Positions 1-7,807 of a DNA stretch of 64,000 bases are shown here, one piece after another. Position numbers and translations under genes: made by a program. This DNA comes from Lentisphaeria bacterium (lineage in GTDB: Bacteria; Verrucomicrobiota; Lentisphaeria; Victivallales; Victivallaceae): assembly GCA_018265615.1 (NCBI GenBank), contig JABLYX010000020.1, positions 1-64,000 of the forward strand, in the 5' to 3' direction. Position 1 is the stretch's first letter, and every line of letters starts with the position of its first letter. The notes beneath the pieces are model-generated. The model was given only the letters and a program-made list of their open reading frames with translations, ran no database searches and was not told the DNA's origin.

Positions 1-740
1 GGCGGCGTGTATGCCGAAGCGGGTTCGGCGCTGACGCTGACTTCGGGAAGCATTTCGCTCAATACGGCGAGTGGCAACGGCGGCGGAATCTGGACTGCGG
101 CAGATGCGGTTCTCGTCTCCGGCTTCACGGTGAGCGGCAACAGTGCGGCGAACGGCGGCGGCGTGTATGCGTCCGGCGGTGCGAAGGTCGCGCTGAACGG
201 CGGAGGCCTCGGCGGAAATACCGCAACATCCAATGGAGGAGGTGTTTACATCGCGTCCGGAACCGCGCTTGAGATGTTGAACAATGCGTTGATCAACTCG
301 AACCGCGCGGCCGACGGCGGCGGCGTGTATGCCGAAGCGGGTTCGATGCTGACGCTGACTTCGGGAAGCATTTTGAACAATACGGCGACTGGAAACGGCG
401 GCGGAATCTGGAGTGCCGCGGATATGACGCTCGCCTCCGGCTTCGCCGTGACGAGCAACCGTGCGGCGAACGGCGGCGGCGTGTATGCGTCCGGCGGTGC
501 GAAGGTGGCGCTGAACGGCGGAAGCCTCGGCAACAATACCGCAACAGCCGGTGGAGGAGGTATTTATCTTGCATCCGGGACCGTGCTTGAGATGCTGGAC
601 AATGCGTTGATTAACTCGAACAGTGCGGCAGATGGCGGCGGCGTGTATGCCGAAGCAGGTTCGACGCTGACGCTGACTTCGGGGAACATTTTGAGCAATA
701 CGGCGACTGGCAACGGCGGCGGAGTATGGACCGCGACCGG
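1..740 (+). repeat. 318-bp tandem DNA repeat, two full units and a partial third
   Basis: The stretch coding for GGVYAEAGS recurs at about 1, 319 and 637, an exact spacing of 318 bp, with long nearly identical stretches between. The nucleotide-level similarity, not only the protein motif, indicates recent duplication or homogenisation. The repeat probably continues upstream of the window. Confidence 0.8.
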
Positions 741-2187
741 GACGACCGTCAACGGCGTTATCATCATCAGCAACAGTGCAGCCGGTAACGGCGGCGGACT
801 GTATGCCGCCGGTTCCGCGGCGGTAACGGTCTCCGGCGGCGGAATCATCGGGAACAGTGCAGCCGGTAACGGCGGTGGTGTCGCCGTTTCCGATACGGCG
901 ATTGTCACACTCGAATTCGACGCCGCGATCAACACGAACCATGCGACGGACGGAGGTGGCGTCCATGTCGGAGCTTCCGGCCGGTTCGTCGCCGGAGACG
1001 CGTTCATCAACAGAAATACCGCTGCGGGCAACGGCGGCGGTATTTATTCGGCCGGCGGCAGCTCGTATGTCACCCGCACCCAGATTGACGGCAACCGCGC
1101 CGACGGAAGCGGCGGCGGCATCCACGTCGCAGGCGGCGGGCTCCTGATCCACGAAAGCACCGTCTCCCGGAATACGGCGGCGAACGGCGGCGGCGTCAAC
1201 GTCTCCGGCGGCGAATTCAGCGCGGTCAACTCGACCGTCGGCTTCAATGCGGCGAGCGGCAGCGGCGGCGGTATCCTGCAGAGCGGCGGTGCGGTCCGGC
1301 TCGTCAATACGACGGTTGCGGCCGACCGCAGCACGGGCGCCTCGTCCGGAACCGGCTTCGAGATTTCCGGCGGAGAGGCGTATCTGCTGAACAGCATCAT
1401 CTACGGCGACGGTCTCGTCAGCGACGTGCAGTTGAACGGCGGGACGCTGAACGGAATCAACAATATCTACGGAACCTTCAGCGGCCGGAACTGGGTCGGA
1501 AACATTGCGGCCGATTACCGGAATTCGTTCGGTGATGACGTCGCGCTCCGGGTGAACCCCGGGGCGGGACGGACGGAGACGATTGCGATCCTGAATACCT
1601 CGTCCGCCGCGTGGTTCGGTCTGGAAACCGGTTATACGCCCGGAGCGGACGGGAGCTCCATCGAGTCGATGTTCTATATGACGAGCGCGGGATGGGTGGA
1701 CTTCTCCGGTGCTGCCGGGACCCCCGGAATCGTGATCGGCGCCGACCAGCGGCAGGTGAACGACGGCGACGGCGTCCACCACTGGGCCGGTGCCTATTCG
1801 ATCGCGCCTTCGGGGCGGCCGCCGGTCGATCCGGAAACTCCCTGGAACGTGGATAAGGATCACTCGAATCACAAGGGGTTCGCGGAGGTCTACGATGATG
1901 TGCGCGGCTGTCTGGTCTATGTCTCGCGGCTCGACCTCCAGCGTGTGCCGGACGGCGAATTCTCGGTCCGGTTCCATCCGGCCGGGCGGGCCCATTTCAG
2001 CGAAGCGTTGCGGCTCTTCGAGCACAATCAGAGCGAATGGCCGCATGAGCTCGAGGCCCGGGAGCTTCTGCCCGTGAGGCATGAGCTGTTCCAGGATCAC
2101 TTCAACCGCTCGCTGGAGCAGATGGTGCACCTGCCGTCGAAATTCAGCGAACCGCGGCATTTCGCCAACCCGGTCGTCGGGCACTGA
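1..2187 (+). CDS. beta-helix repeat surface/secreted protein, 5' end outside window
   Basis: The reading frame is open from base 1, so the start lies upstream of the window. The visible 728 residues are dominated by short repeats of the type N-x-A-x-x-GGG(V/I/L)-Y/W, about every 20 residues, like the GGA(I/L/V)/FxxN repeats of chlamydial Pmp proteins and other right-handed beta-helix adhesins. At DNA level a 318-bp unit (106 codons) recurs at about 1, 319 and 637. The repeats fade near residue 450 and a non-repetitive C-terminal region of about 270 residues follows. It ends with a charged segment (YDDVRGCLVYVSRLDLQRV and following) that is not an autotransporter beta-barrel, so the export route is unclear. 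A strong terminator follows the stop. The repeat class is clear; an adhesin or surface role is inferred. Confidence 0.75.
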   Translation, partial: GGVYAEAGSALTLTSGSISLNTASGNGGGIWTAADAVLVSGFTVSGNSAANGGGVYASGGAKVALNGGGLGGNTATSNGGGVYIASGTALEMLNNALINSNRAADGGGVYAEAGSMLTLTSGSILNNTATGNGGGIWSAADMTLASGFAVTSNRAANGGGVYASGGAKVALNGGSLGNNTATAGGGGIYLASGTVLEMLDNALINSNSAADGGGVYAEAGSTLTLTSGNILSNTATGNGGGVWTATGTTVNGVIIISNSAAGNGGGLYAAGSAAVTVSGGGIIGNSAAGNGGGVAVSDTAIVTLEFDAAINTNHATDGGGVHVGASGRFVAGDAFINRNTAAGNGGGIYSAGGSSYVTRTQIDGNRADGSGGGIHVAGGGLLIHESTVSRNTAANGGGVNVSGGEFSAVNSTVGFNAASGSGGGILQSGGAVRLVNTTVAADRSTGASSGTGFEISGGEAYLLNSIIYGDGLVSDVQLNGGTLNGINNIYGTFSGRNWVGNIAADYRNSFGDDVALRVNPGAGRTETIAILNTSSAAWFGLETGYTPGADGSSIESMFYMTSAGWVDFSGAAGTPGIVIGADQRQVNDGDGVHHWAGAYSIAPSGRPPVDPETPWNVDKDHSNHKGFAEVYDDVRGCLVYVSRLDLQRVPDGEFSVRFHPAGRAHFSEALRLFEHNQSEWPHELEARELLPVRHELFQDHFNRSLEQMVHLPSKFSEPRHFANPVVGH

Positions 2188-2206
2188 TCCGGGGCGGATG
2201 ATTCCG

Positions 2207-2260
2207 CGCGCCGGAAACGGAACAGCACATGCTTCCCGTTTCCGGCGCGTCTCTGTTTTG
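2207..2260 (+). terminator. rho-independent terminator after the repeat protein
   Basis: A perfect 14-bp GC-rich inverted repeat (2207-2220 pairs with 2236-2249) has a 15-nt loop and is followed by a T-rich stretch ending in TTTT. It lies 20 bases after the stop of the beta-helix gene. Confidence 0.85.
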
Positions 2261-2277
2261 CATCTGTGCCGGTTCGT

Positions 2278-2305
2278 TTGCATTTTCCGCAAAAGAGTGT
2301 ATAAT
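2278..2305 (+). promoter_or_regulatory. predicted promoter of the cupin gene
   Basis: TTGCAT at 2278-2283 and a perfect TATAAT at 2300-2305 are separated by 16 nt. Predicted transcription start is near 2312, leaving a leader of about 55 nt before the cupin ATG. Confidence 0.65.
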
Positions 2306-2366
2306 GCTTTAGCGGCCGCCTCCGGGAGTTCCGGCTTTGCGGCCCTGTAACAGAGGAGGAGAGAAG

Positions 2367-2714
2367 ATGGAGAGTTGTTCGAATTCCAATGGTTCGAAGT
2401 TCGGCAAGGCGGAGGTTTTTTCTCCGGCCGGACTGGTCGCGTATGCGGAGGGCGCGGTCGTCAGCCGCACCGTCGTCGAGAGCGGCGGCGGCACGGTGAC
2501 CCTTTTCGCCTTTGCGGAAGGGCAGGGGCTCAGCGAGCATGCCGCCCCGTTTGACGCATTGGTGAACGTGCTCGACGGCGAGGTGAACATAACCATCGCG
2601 GGGAAGCCGCACCGTCTGAAGAGCGGCGAGAGCATCATCATGCCCGCGAATGTGCCGCATGCGCTGGCGGCCGTCACCGCATTCAAAATGATGCTGGTGA
2701 TGGTCAAGGCGTAA
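2367..2714 (+). CDS. small cupin-domain protein
   Basis: A 115-residue single-domain cupin. The two cupin blocks are visible as G-x-x-L-S-E-H-x-A-P (residues near 53-62) and P-x-x-V-P-H-A-L near the C-terminus (about 92-100), joined by a conserved VLDGEVNITIAGKPH strand pair. The ATG at 2367 is chosen because GGAGGAGAGA lies directly upstream; an in-frame TTG 30 bases earlier lacks a ribosome site. The gene is monocistronic, between its own promoter and a terminator-like inverted repeat. Small cupins of this kind bind a metal and often act as sugar isomerases, dioxygenases or sensors; the substrate cannot be read from the sequence. Confidence 0.85.
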   Translation: MESCSNSNGSKFGKAEVFSPAGLVAYAEGAVVSRTVVESGGGTVTLFAFAEGQGLSEHAAPFDALVNVLDGEVNITIAGKPHRLKSGESIIMPANVPHALAAVTAFKMMLVMVKA

Positions 2715-2727
2715 TGGCCGGGCGGAA

Positions 2728-2765
2728 AACGGGCGGGGGAGGCGGCGGCGCTTTCTCCGCCCGTT
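2728..2765. terminator. candidate bidirectional terminator between convergent genes
   Basis: AACGGGCGG (2728-2736) is the exact reverse complement of CCGCCCGTT (2757-2765). The repeat lies between the stops of the cupin gene and the convergent pseudopilin gene, where a shared terminator is expected. There is no long T tract. Confidence 0.45.
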
Positions 2766-2775
2766 CCTATTTGGA

Positions 2776-3690
2776 TCAGAGGTCGATCAATCCTCCCTGG
2801 AGGAACGCTTTCGAGAAGCTGTAGACGGTTTTGAATTCGGCGCGCCCGCCGGTGCTCACGCTGCCGTCGCAGAAGAGCAGGTTCGCGCGCCCCGAGTGGA
2901 CGAGGTTCGGGAAGTAACTGGTGCTCATGCGGTTCATCGCGAACTGCTGGACCTCCTCCGTGGTGTTGCGGACCTCCGAGAGGATCGGTATCCGGAAATT
3001 GCTGCTCCGGCCGTCGGCTCCGGCAAGCCGGCGCTCCTCCGTCGGAACGCGCGGATAGAACAGATTGACATGTTCATGGTCCAACTTGCTTCCGGTCATC
3101 GCTCCTTTGAGATCGTCCGGGGTGTTGTTGGCCCCGTAGACCGTCTTCACATAGTTGACGTCATATGGGGTGCCGCTGGACGGCAGATACGGCGTCGAAG
3201 GGCAGCGGTAGGGAGCAAGGCGGGCGAAAGAGCCCTCCGGATCCGCCGATGAGAATCTGGCGAAGTACTTCACCCAGCGGAGCTCTTCGCCGCTCTCCGG
3301 CCGCCAGCGCAGCAGCAGGTTGTCGTTGAAGTCCGCGAGATAGATCGCGAAAGAGGTTCCGCACTGTTTGAGGTTGCTGATGCATTGCGTGCTTTTGGCC
3401 CTTTCGCGCGCCTGGTTCAAGGCGGGCAGCAGCATCGCGGCGATGATCGTGATGATCGCGATCACAACGAGCAGCTCTATGAGTGTGAAACGGGCGAAAG
3501 CAAGGGTGCCGGTGCCGGGAACGCCCGGAGCCGTACTCTGCAGCGGGCGGCCTGCGCGGGGTGAAAGAGCGGATGCAACGGGGCGCGGGGATGATGGCCC
3601 CGGGGGGGGGATCCGGGCGGCCGGTACGGGGAGAGACGCTCGGAGTTCGATCAAGGTAAAATTTCCATTTTTCCGGTGCGTGTGTCTCAT
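2776..3690 (-). CDS. prepilin-like protein with doubled FTLIEL signal motif
   Basis: A type IV pilin/type II pseudopilin-like protein with the usual Lentisphaerota body: hydrophobic alpha-helix (LLVVIAIITIIAAMLLPALNQ), a variable globular part and a C-terminal 'LLFCDGSVS' segment of the H-x9-DG type. It is unusual at the N-terminus. The chain starts MRHTHRKNGNFTLIEL, then runs through about 57 Pro/Arg/Ala-rich residues, and only then reaches FTLIELLVVIAI. The two FTLIEL copies use different codons, so this is not a fresh exact duplication. The insert contains a C9 homopolymer. The ATG at 3690 has AAGGAG at good spacing; another ATG two codons earlier is too close. It is the last gene of a minus-strand operon, 28 nt after the 1362-residue secreted protein. 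Confidence 0.85.
   Translation of the reverse strand: MRHTHRKNGNFTLIELRASLPVPAARIPPPGPSSPRPVASALSPRAGRPLQSTAPGVPGTGTLAFARFTLIELLVVIAIITIIAAMLLPALNQARERAKSTQCISNLKQCGTSFAIYLADFNDNLLLRWRPESGEELRWVKYFARFSSADPEGSFARLAPYRCPSTPYLPSSGTPYDVNYVKTVYGANNTPDDLKGAMTGSKLDHEHVNLFYPRVPTEERRLAGADGRSSNFRIPILSEVRNTTEEVQQFAMNRMSTSYFPNLVHSGRANLLFCDGSVSTGGRAEFKTVYSFSKAFLQGGLIDL
3602..3610. repeat. G9/C9 homopolymer inside a coding region
   Basis: Nine consecutive G on the + strand (C on the coding strand), directly next to four C, lie inside the insert between the two FTLIEL motifs of the pseudopilin gene. Such tracts are prone to slipped-strand length change, which here would move the upstream start out of frame with the pilin body. 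Confidence 0.8.
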
Positions 3691-3718
3691 TATCATTTCT
3701 CCTTTTGCAAACAGGCTC

Positions 3719-6700
3719 TTATTGTTCGGATCCGGCGGTTTCCCCGGTGACGGCCAGCAGTGCGGCCGTGCCTCTCCGGGCGGCGAACTGCAGGTCGATC
3801 CGGTCGATCATCCTGTACTCTTTCTGGAAGTCGGCGACGACGCCGGGAACCTCTTCGCGGGCGGGATTCTCCCAGACGGAGAGAAAGGCGCTGCCTCCGC
3901 CGCCCGCCGGGACGGGTTCCGCCTTGCCGTTCGGCAGGTCGGCCGGGCTCCGCCGCCCGGCGAGCTCGAGGCCGGAGCGGGCTTCGAAGAGGGTGCTTGT
4001 GCCGTCCGCGTAGTGGATCCGGTAACGCAGCAGCACTTCTCCCGGTGTGCCGCTCTCTTCCGCGGTGTGCAGGAAGTAGAGCCGCTTCCAGCGTCCTTTC
4101 GCCGGGATGCCCTTCACCTCCTGCGGCAATCCGCCGGCCGGTTGGGCGGCGACTCCGACCGCGCCCGGTTCCAGTTTCATGGGCACGCCGCGCACCACCC
4201 GGCTCCCGGCAGCGAAGCCGGAGGCTGTGTTGCTGCTGCCGGAGAGGGGGAGCGGCGTTGTTCTGCCGCAGGTGAAATCCGTGCGGCCGGTTCGGTTTCC
4301 GGCGGCGGAACGCAGTTCCCGCTCCGTGGCGCAGAGCTTCATCTCCGGCGTCGGCGCAATCGGAGCGGCCGGCCTGACGGTGCCTTTCCATTGCGGGGGC
4401 CGCCAGCCGGGGTAGCGCAGTTCGACGCGGCTCTCTCCGGGGCCGAGGCGGAAAGTGAGCCGTTTTTTCACGGCGTCGTACCGCAGCTTCCCGGCTTCCG
4501 GCGCGGCGCCGTTCACCGTGAGCCCGGCGGGCTCGACCGCGCTGAAGAGCTCCAGCGTGAACGGTTCGGGGGAGTCGAGCTCGACCGTCGCTGTTTCCGC
4601 GGCGAAGCTGAACTGCGCGTCGCGGAACGCCGCTTTGCCCCAGCCGACGACGCGCAGCGGCGCGTCGCGCCCGGTCAGGATGGCGCATCCCGCCAGCGAC
4701 AGCCCGACGATGGTGGCGCGTCCGGTGACGCTGCGGCTCCAGACCGAGAATTCGTCGCCGTCGAAAAGCCCGGCGCGGAACAGTTTCTCGAGTTCTCCGG
4801 TCGGCACCCCGAGCGCATCGCGCAGCAGGAGCTGGCGGTAGAATGCGGTCGGGCCGTTCTGCCCCTCCTTCTTTCCCGGGCGGATGTATTTCCAGTCGGC
4901 CCACTGCGGATACGTCTCTTCCATCCGCGCGAGGAAGCCGCGCAGCGCCTCCGGGCAGTAATCGCGGTACAGGCGCAGCAGCGCGGGGGAGTGGATCATG
5001 CCGACGACGCCGCTTGCCGAGAGCTGGGCGTCGTCCCAGCGCGTGGCGTTGATATGGCTCGAATCGAAGTAGCCGAGTTCGGGAATCTGCGTCTTCGGGT
5101 CCCAGCCGTTGTTGTGGGCCATGTCCCAATCCCGCTTCAGCAGCGCGCCGCAGAGCGGCACGGCCTGTTTGGCGCTGATGCAGAGCGCGAGCTCCTCCGT
5201 GCGCCGGTTGTCCGCGCCGCGGGCGAGTTTCGCGGCGGCTTCCGATGCGAGCCATGAATCGGGGGCCATGTCGATCACATGCACGAGCGAGCGGTCGGTC
5301 GTTCCGACCGCCATCGAGGCCCATTCGCAGCGGCGCGGCACGGAGCTGTACAGATCGGCGATCTGCGGCCAGTGCTTCCGGATCAGCCCCCAGTTGCCGG
5401 AGAATTGGGCACAGCGCAGGATCGGCAGCAGGTGGAAACCCGCGATGTCGGTGATATCGCGGTAGTCAAGCTGCGTGCCGTGCTTCGAGCGCCAGCCGTA
5501 GGCGAGATAGCTTTTGCCGGAGAACGGCTCGGTCCGGTCGCCGTGGCGGTGGGTATGGTGCGCCATGTACAGCCGGGCCGGCTCGTCGCGGAGCTCCGTA
5601 CAGTAGCGATCGACGACCTTTTCGAGATTGCGCAGCGCGATCCGCTTCTCCTCCGGCGTGTAGAGATTGAAACCGTCGAAGTGCCACGCCCAGTGGCTGT
5701 TGAGATAGCGTCCCGGCGAGAAGTGAAAGAGGGCGTCCGGAAGCCCGAGCAGCCAGCGGCGGCTCCTCTTCTGCTGTTCCGCGCAGCGTTCGGTACGGAC
5801 GAACAGCTCTTCTCCGAGGTCGGGCAGAGGCAGCGTGTATTCCGCCCGGTCGCCGGGGACGGCGCGGTACGGGCCGTACCCCGCGCCGAAATCGAACTCC
5901 TCCGCGTTTTCCGGCAGCCGGGCCGGGTATCCCTTTCCGGCGGCCATGGCCAGCACCGGGGGGAGGGGGGCGTATTCCGCGCCGCTGTAATTCCAGTCGT
6001 TCTTCACGGTACGGTAGCCGAAACGGTTTTCGATCCGCACCGTCCCCGCTTCGCGGTCGATGGCGAAGAATTCCGTGCAGCTCCACGGACAGGCGGTCAT
6101 GACCGCATTGAGGCGGCGGCACTGTGCGGCGACATCGGCGGGCGGCCCGCCCCACTCCTTCGACCAGTCGGGGGGGAGCGGACGCACACCGTAGAGATTG
6201 GCGATTCCGATCGTGCCCGCCCGGTTCGCGAAGGTGAAGCGCAGCGCGCCGTTTTCCGCCGTCACGGACGACGGCCGGTGCTGCAGCGTCAGGAGCCATG
6301 GCGCGGCGGGGAGGCCGTTGTCGCACAGCAGCAGCAGCCAGTTTTCAGTCATGTCGCGCCAGCGGAACTTTTCAAGTTCCTCCGGCGTCAGGAGTTGCAC
6401 CCCGCCGCGGCAGGGGACGAGGATGCGGGTCGGGCGGTAGTCGCGCCCCGCGTTCACCGCGATCCGGATCGCTTTCATCCCGGCGGTCAGCTGCACGCCG
6501 GGGGCGAGGCGGCTGACCGCGAGCTTCCAGTCGACCGCTTTGCCGCCGGGAGTCCGGCACGGATAGCTCCAGTCGCTTGATGTCCAGCTGGTTTCGAGCT
6601 CCTCCGGGCCGCCTTCCGGGAACGAGGCCCCTTCCGGGCGGATCGACAGCCCGGTTCTCGTGCCGTCGCGGTTGAGGAAGAAGCCCCGCGCGATCCGTTC

Positions 6701-7807
6701 ACGGTCGACGGAGAGCGCCAGACCTTCACGTGTCCGGAAGCTCCAGCCGAAGAGTCCGGTGCTGTAAACGTCGACGCCGCTCTGCCAGGCGGGTTCGCCG
6801 TTTTCCGGCCGGAGCAGCCGGGCCCAGAGGCCGGCCCCGCTCTTCTCAGCCACATCGGCGGCCGTTCGGGCCGCGTCGAACTCCCCCCGGGAAAGCTGAA
6901 GTTTGATCCGGTCGAGCCCGGCTCGGAGCTGCGCCGCTTCCTCCCCCAACGCCGCCTGCCGGTTCTGGCGGCCGATGCTGTTTTCAAGCATCTGCGCTTC
7001 GTCGAAGAGCTCCTTCAGCCGCCGCCCGAGCCGGAGGGTGCCGTGCAGCCGGGCGAATTCCCGGTTCAGTTCCATGGCGGCACTGTACTGTCCCGGGCCG
7101 GTGCCGGAGTCCAGCGATTTGCGCAGGCCGTGCAGTTTTCTCAGATCGGCGGCGGCCCCTTTCGGGGTAATTCCATACGGCTTGAATGACCGCAGGAGAT
7201 CCTCCAGCTCGACGAGCTTCTCGTCGGCGACGGCGCGGATGTTGCGCACGGCTCCGGCTTCGGAGAAACCGACCCGCAGGTAGTCCAGCTCTACCGCCGC
7301 CCACCCCTCGGCGTTGTCGAGGTTGACCAGAGGGTAGACGTAGAGGTAGAACCCCCTGCTGTTCTCCCCGGGATGCCGGAACTTCGCGAAGTCGATCCGG
7401 AATGTGTGGAACTCATTGTCGGCCCGGAGCGGAATCTGCTGCCCGCTCTCGCCGCCCCTGAAGTAGCGCAGGCGCACCCGGAGGCCGACCCCGGCCCCGG
7501 CGATCTCCGGTGACACCCTGGCGCGCAGCCGCAGCTCGAGTTCCCCGAGGTCGCGGCTGTCATAGGGGACGAACATCTCATAGCAGGAGCGCAGGTTCGG
7601 CTCCTGAGCGCCGTCCTTCCGCCACTTTACCGCGAGCTTCAGGAGACCCTCCGGCAGCACCGCCGCGCTGTCGAAGCCGTTCAGCAGCAATCCCTGCTCC
7701 TTCACGCCGAACGCCGGGTCGAATTCCCAGGCGGCCACGGGTGCCGGCGAGGCTGCCCCCAACCGGAGCGCGGCCGCCGCCAGCAGCAGTAGAACAGTTA
7801 GTTTCAT
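3719..7807 (-). CDS. large secreted protein, probable glycan-active enzyme (unknown family)
   Basis: 1362 residues. The N-terminus (MKLTVLLLLAAAALRLGAA) is a signal peptide. The next 150 residues look like a beta-sandwich carbohydrate-binding or concanavalin-type domain; then comes a helical stretch (about 190-330). A Trp/His/Tyr-rich helical domain (about 690-1040, with HFSPGRYLNSHWAWHFDG, MAHHTHRHGDR and GYFDSSHINATRWDD) resembles six-hairpin (alpha/alpha) glycosidase folds. Beta-sandwich modules close the protein. The start ATG overlaps the stop of the upstream hydrolase as ATGA and has an AAGGAG site, so longer upstream starts in this frame are rejected. The family is not recognised with certainty; action on a polysaccharide outside the cytoplasm is inferred from domain look and operon context. 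Confidence 0.75.
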   Translation of the reverse strand: MKLTVLLLLAAAALRLGAASPAPVAAWEFDPAFGVKEQGLLLNGFDSAAVLPEGLLKLAVKWRKDGAQEPNLRSCYEMFVPYDSRDLGELELRLRARVSPEIAGAGVGLRVRLRYFRGGESGQQIPLRADNEFHTFRIDFAKFRHPGENSRGFYLYVYPLVNLDNAEGWAAVELDYLRVGFSEAGAVRNIRAVADEKLVELEDLLRSFKPYGITPKGAAADLRKLHGLRKSLDSGTGPGQYSAAMELNREFARLHGTLRLGRRLKELFDEAQMLENSIGRQNRQAALGEEAAQLRAGLDRIKLQLSRGEFDAARTAADVAEKSGAGLWARLLRPENGEPAWQSGVDVYSTGLFGWSFRTREGLALSVDRERIARGFFLNRDGTRTGLSIRPEGASFPEGGPEELETSWTSSDWSYPCRTPGGKAVDWKLAVSRLAPGVQLTAGMKAIRIAVNAGRDYRPTRILVPCRGGVQLLTPEELEKFRWRDMTENWLLLLCDNGLPAAPWLLTLQHRPSSVTAENGALRFTFANRAGTIGIANLYGVRPLPPDWSKEWGGPPADVAAQCRRLNAVMTACPWSCTEFFAIDREAGTVRIENRFGYRTVKNDWNYSGAEYAPLPPVLAMAAGKGYPARLPENAEEFDFGAGYGPYRAVPGDRAEYTLPLPDLGEELFVRTERCAEQQKRSRRWLLGLPDALFHFSPGRYLNSHWAWHFDGFNLYTPEEKRIALRNLEKVVDRYCTELRDEPARLYMAHHTHRHGDRTEPFSGKSYLAYGWRSKHGTQLDYRDITDIAGFHLLPILRCAQFSGNWGLIRKHWPQIADLYSSVPRRCEWASMAVGTTDRSLVHVIDMAPDSWLASEAAAKLARGADNRRTEELALCISAKQAVPLCGALLKRDWDMAHNNGWDPKTQIPELGYFDSSHINATRWDDAQLSASGVVGMIHSPALLRLYRDYCPEALRGFLARMEETYPQWADWKYIRPGKKEGQNGPTAFYRQLLLRDALGVPTGELEKLFRAGLFDGDEFSVWSRSVTGRATIVGLSLAGCAILTGRDAPLRVVGWGKAAFRDAQFSFAAETATVELDSPEPFTLELFSAVEPAGLTVNGAAPEAGKLRYDAVKKRLTFRLGPGESRVELRYPGWRPPQWKGTVRPAAPIAPTPEMKLCATERELRSAAGNRTGRTDFTCGRTTPLPLSGSSNTASGFAAGSRVVRGVPMKLEPGAVGVAAQPAGGLPQEVKGIPAKGRWKRLYFLHTAEESGTPGEVLLRYRIHYADGTSTLFEARSGLELAGRRSPADLPNGKAEPVPAGGGGSAFLSVWENPAREEVPGVVADFQKEYRMIDRIDLQFAARRGTAALLAVTGETAGSEQ

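Noticed and set aside
2097..2707. Minus-strand frames across the cupin gene
   Set aside because: The plus strand has promoter, ribosome site and cupin motifs; the minus frames have none.
3368..6580. Large plus-strand open frames across the secreted-protein gene
   Set aside because: Low-complexity Arg/Gly/Ala translations without motifs, opposite a gene with a signal peptide and coupled start.
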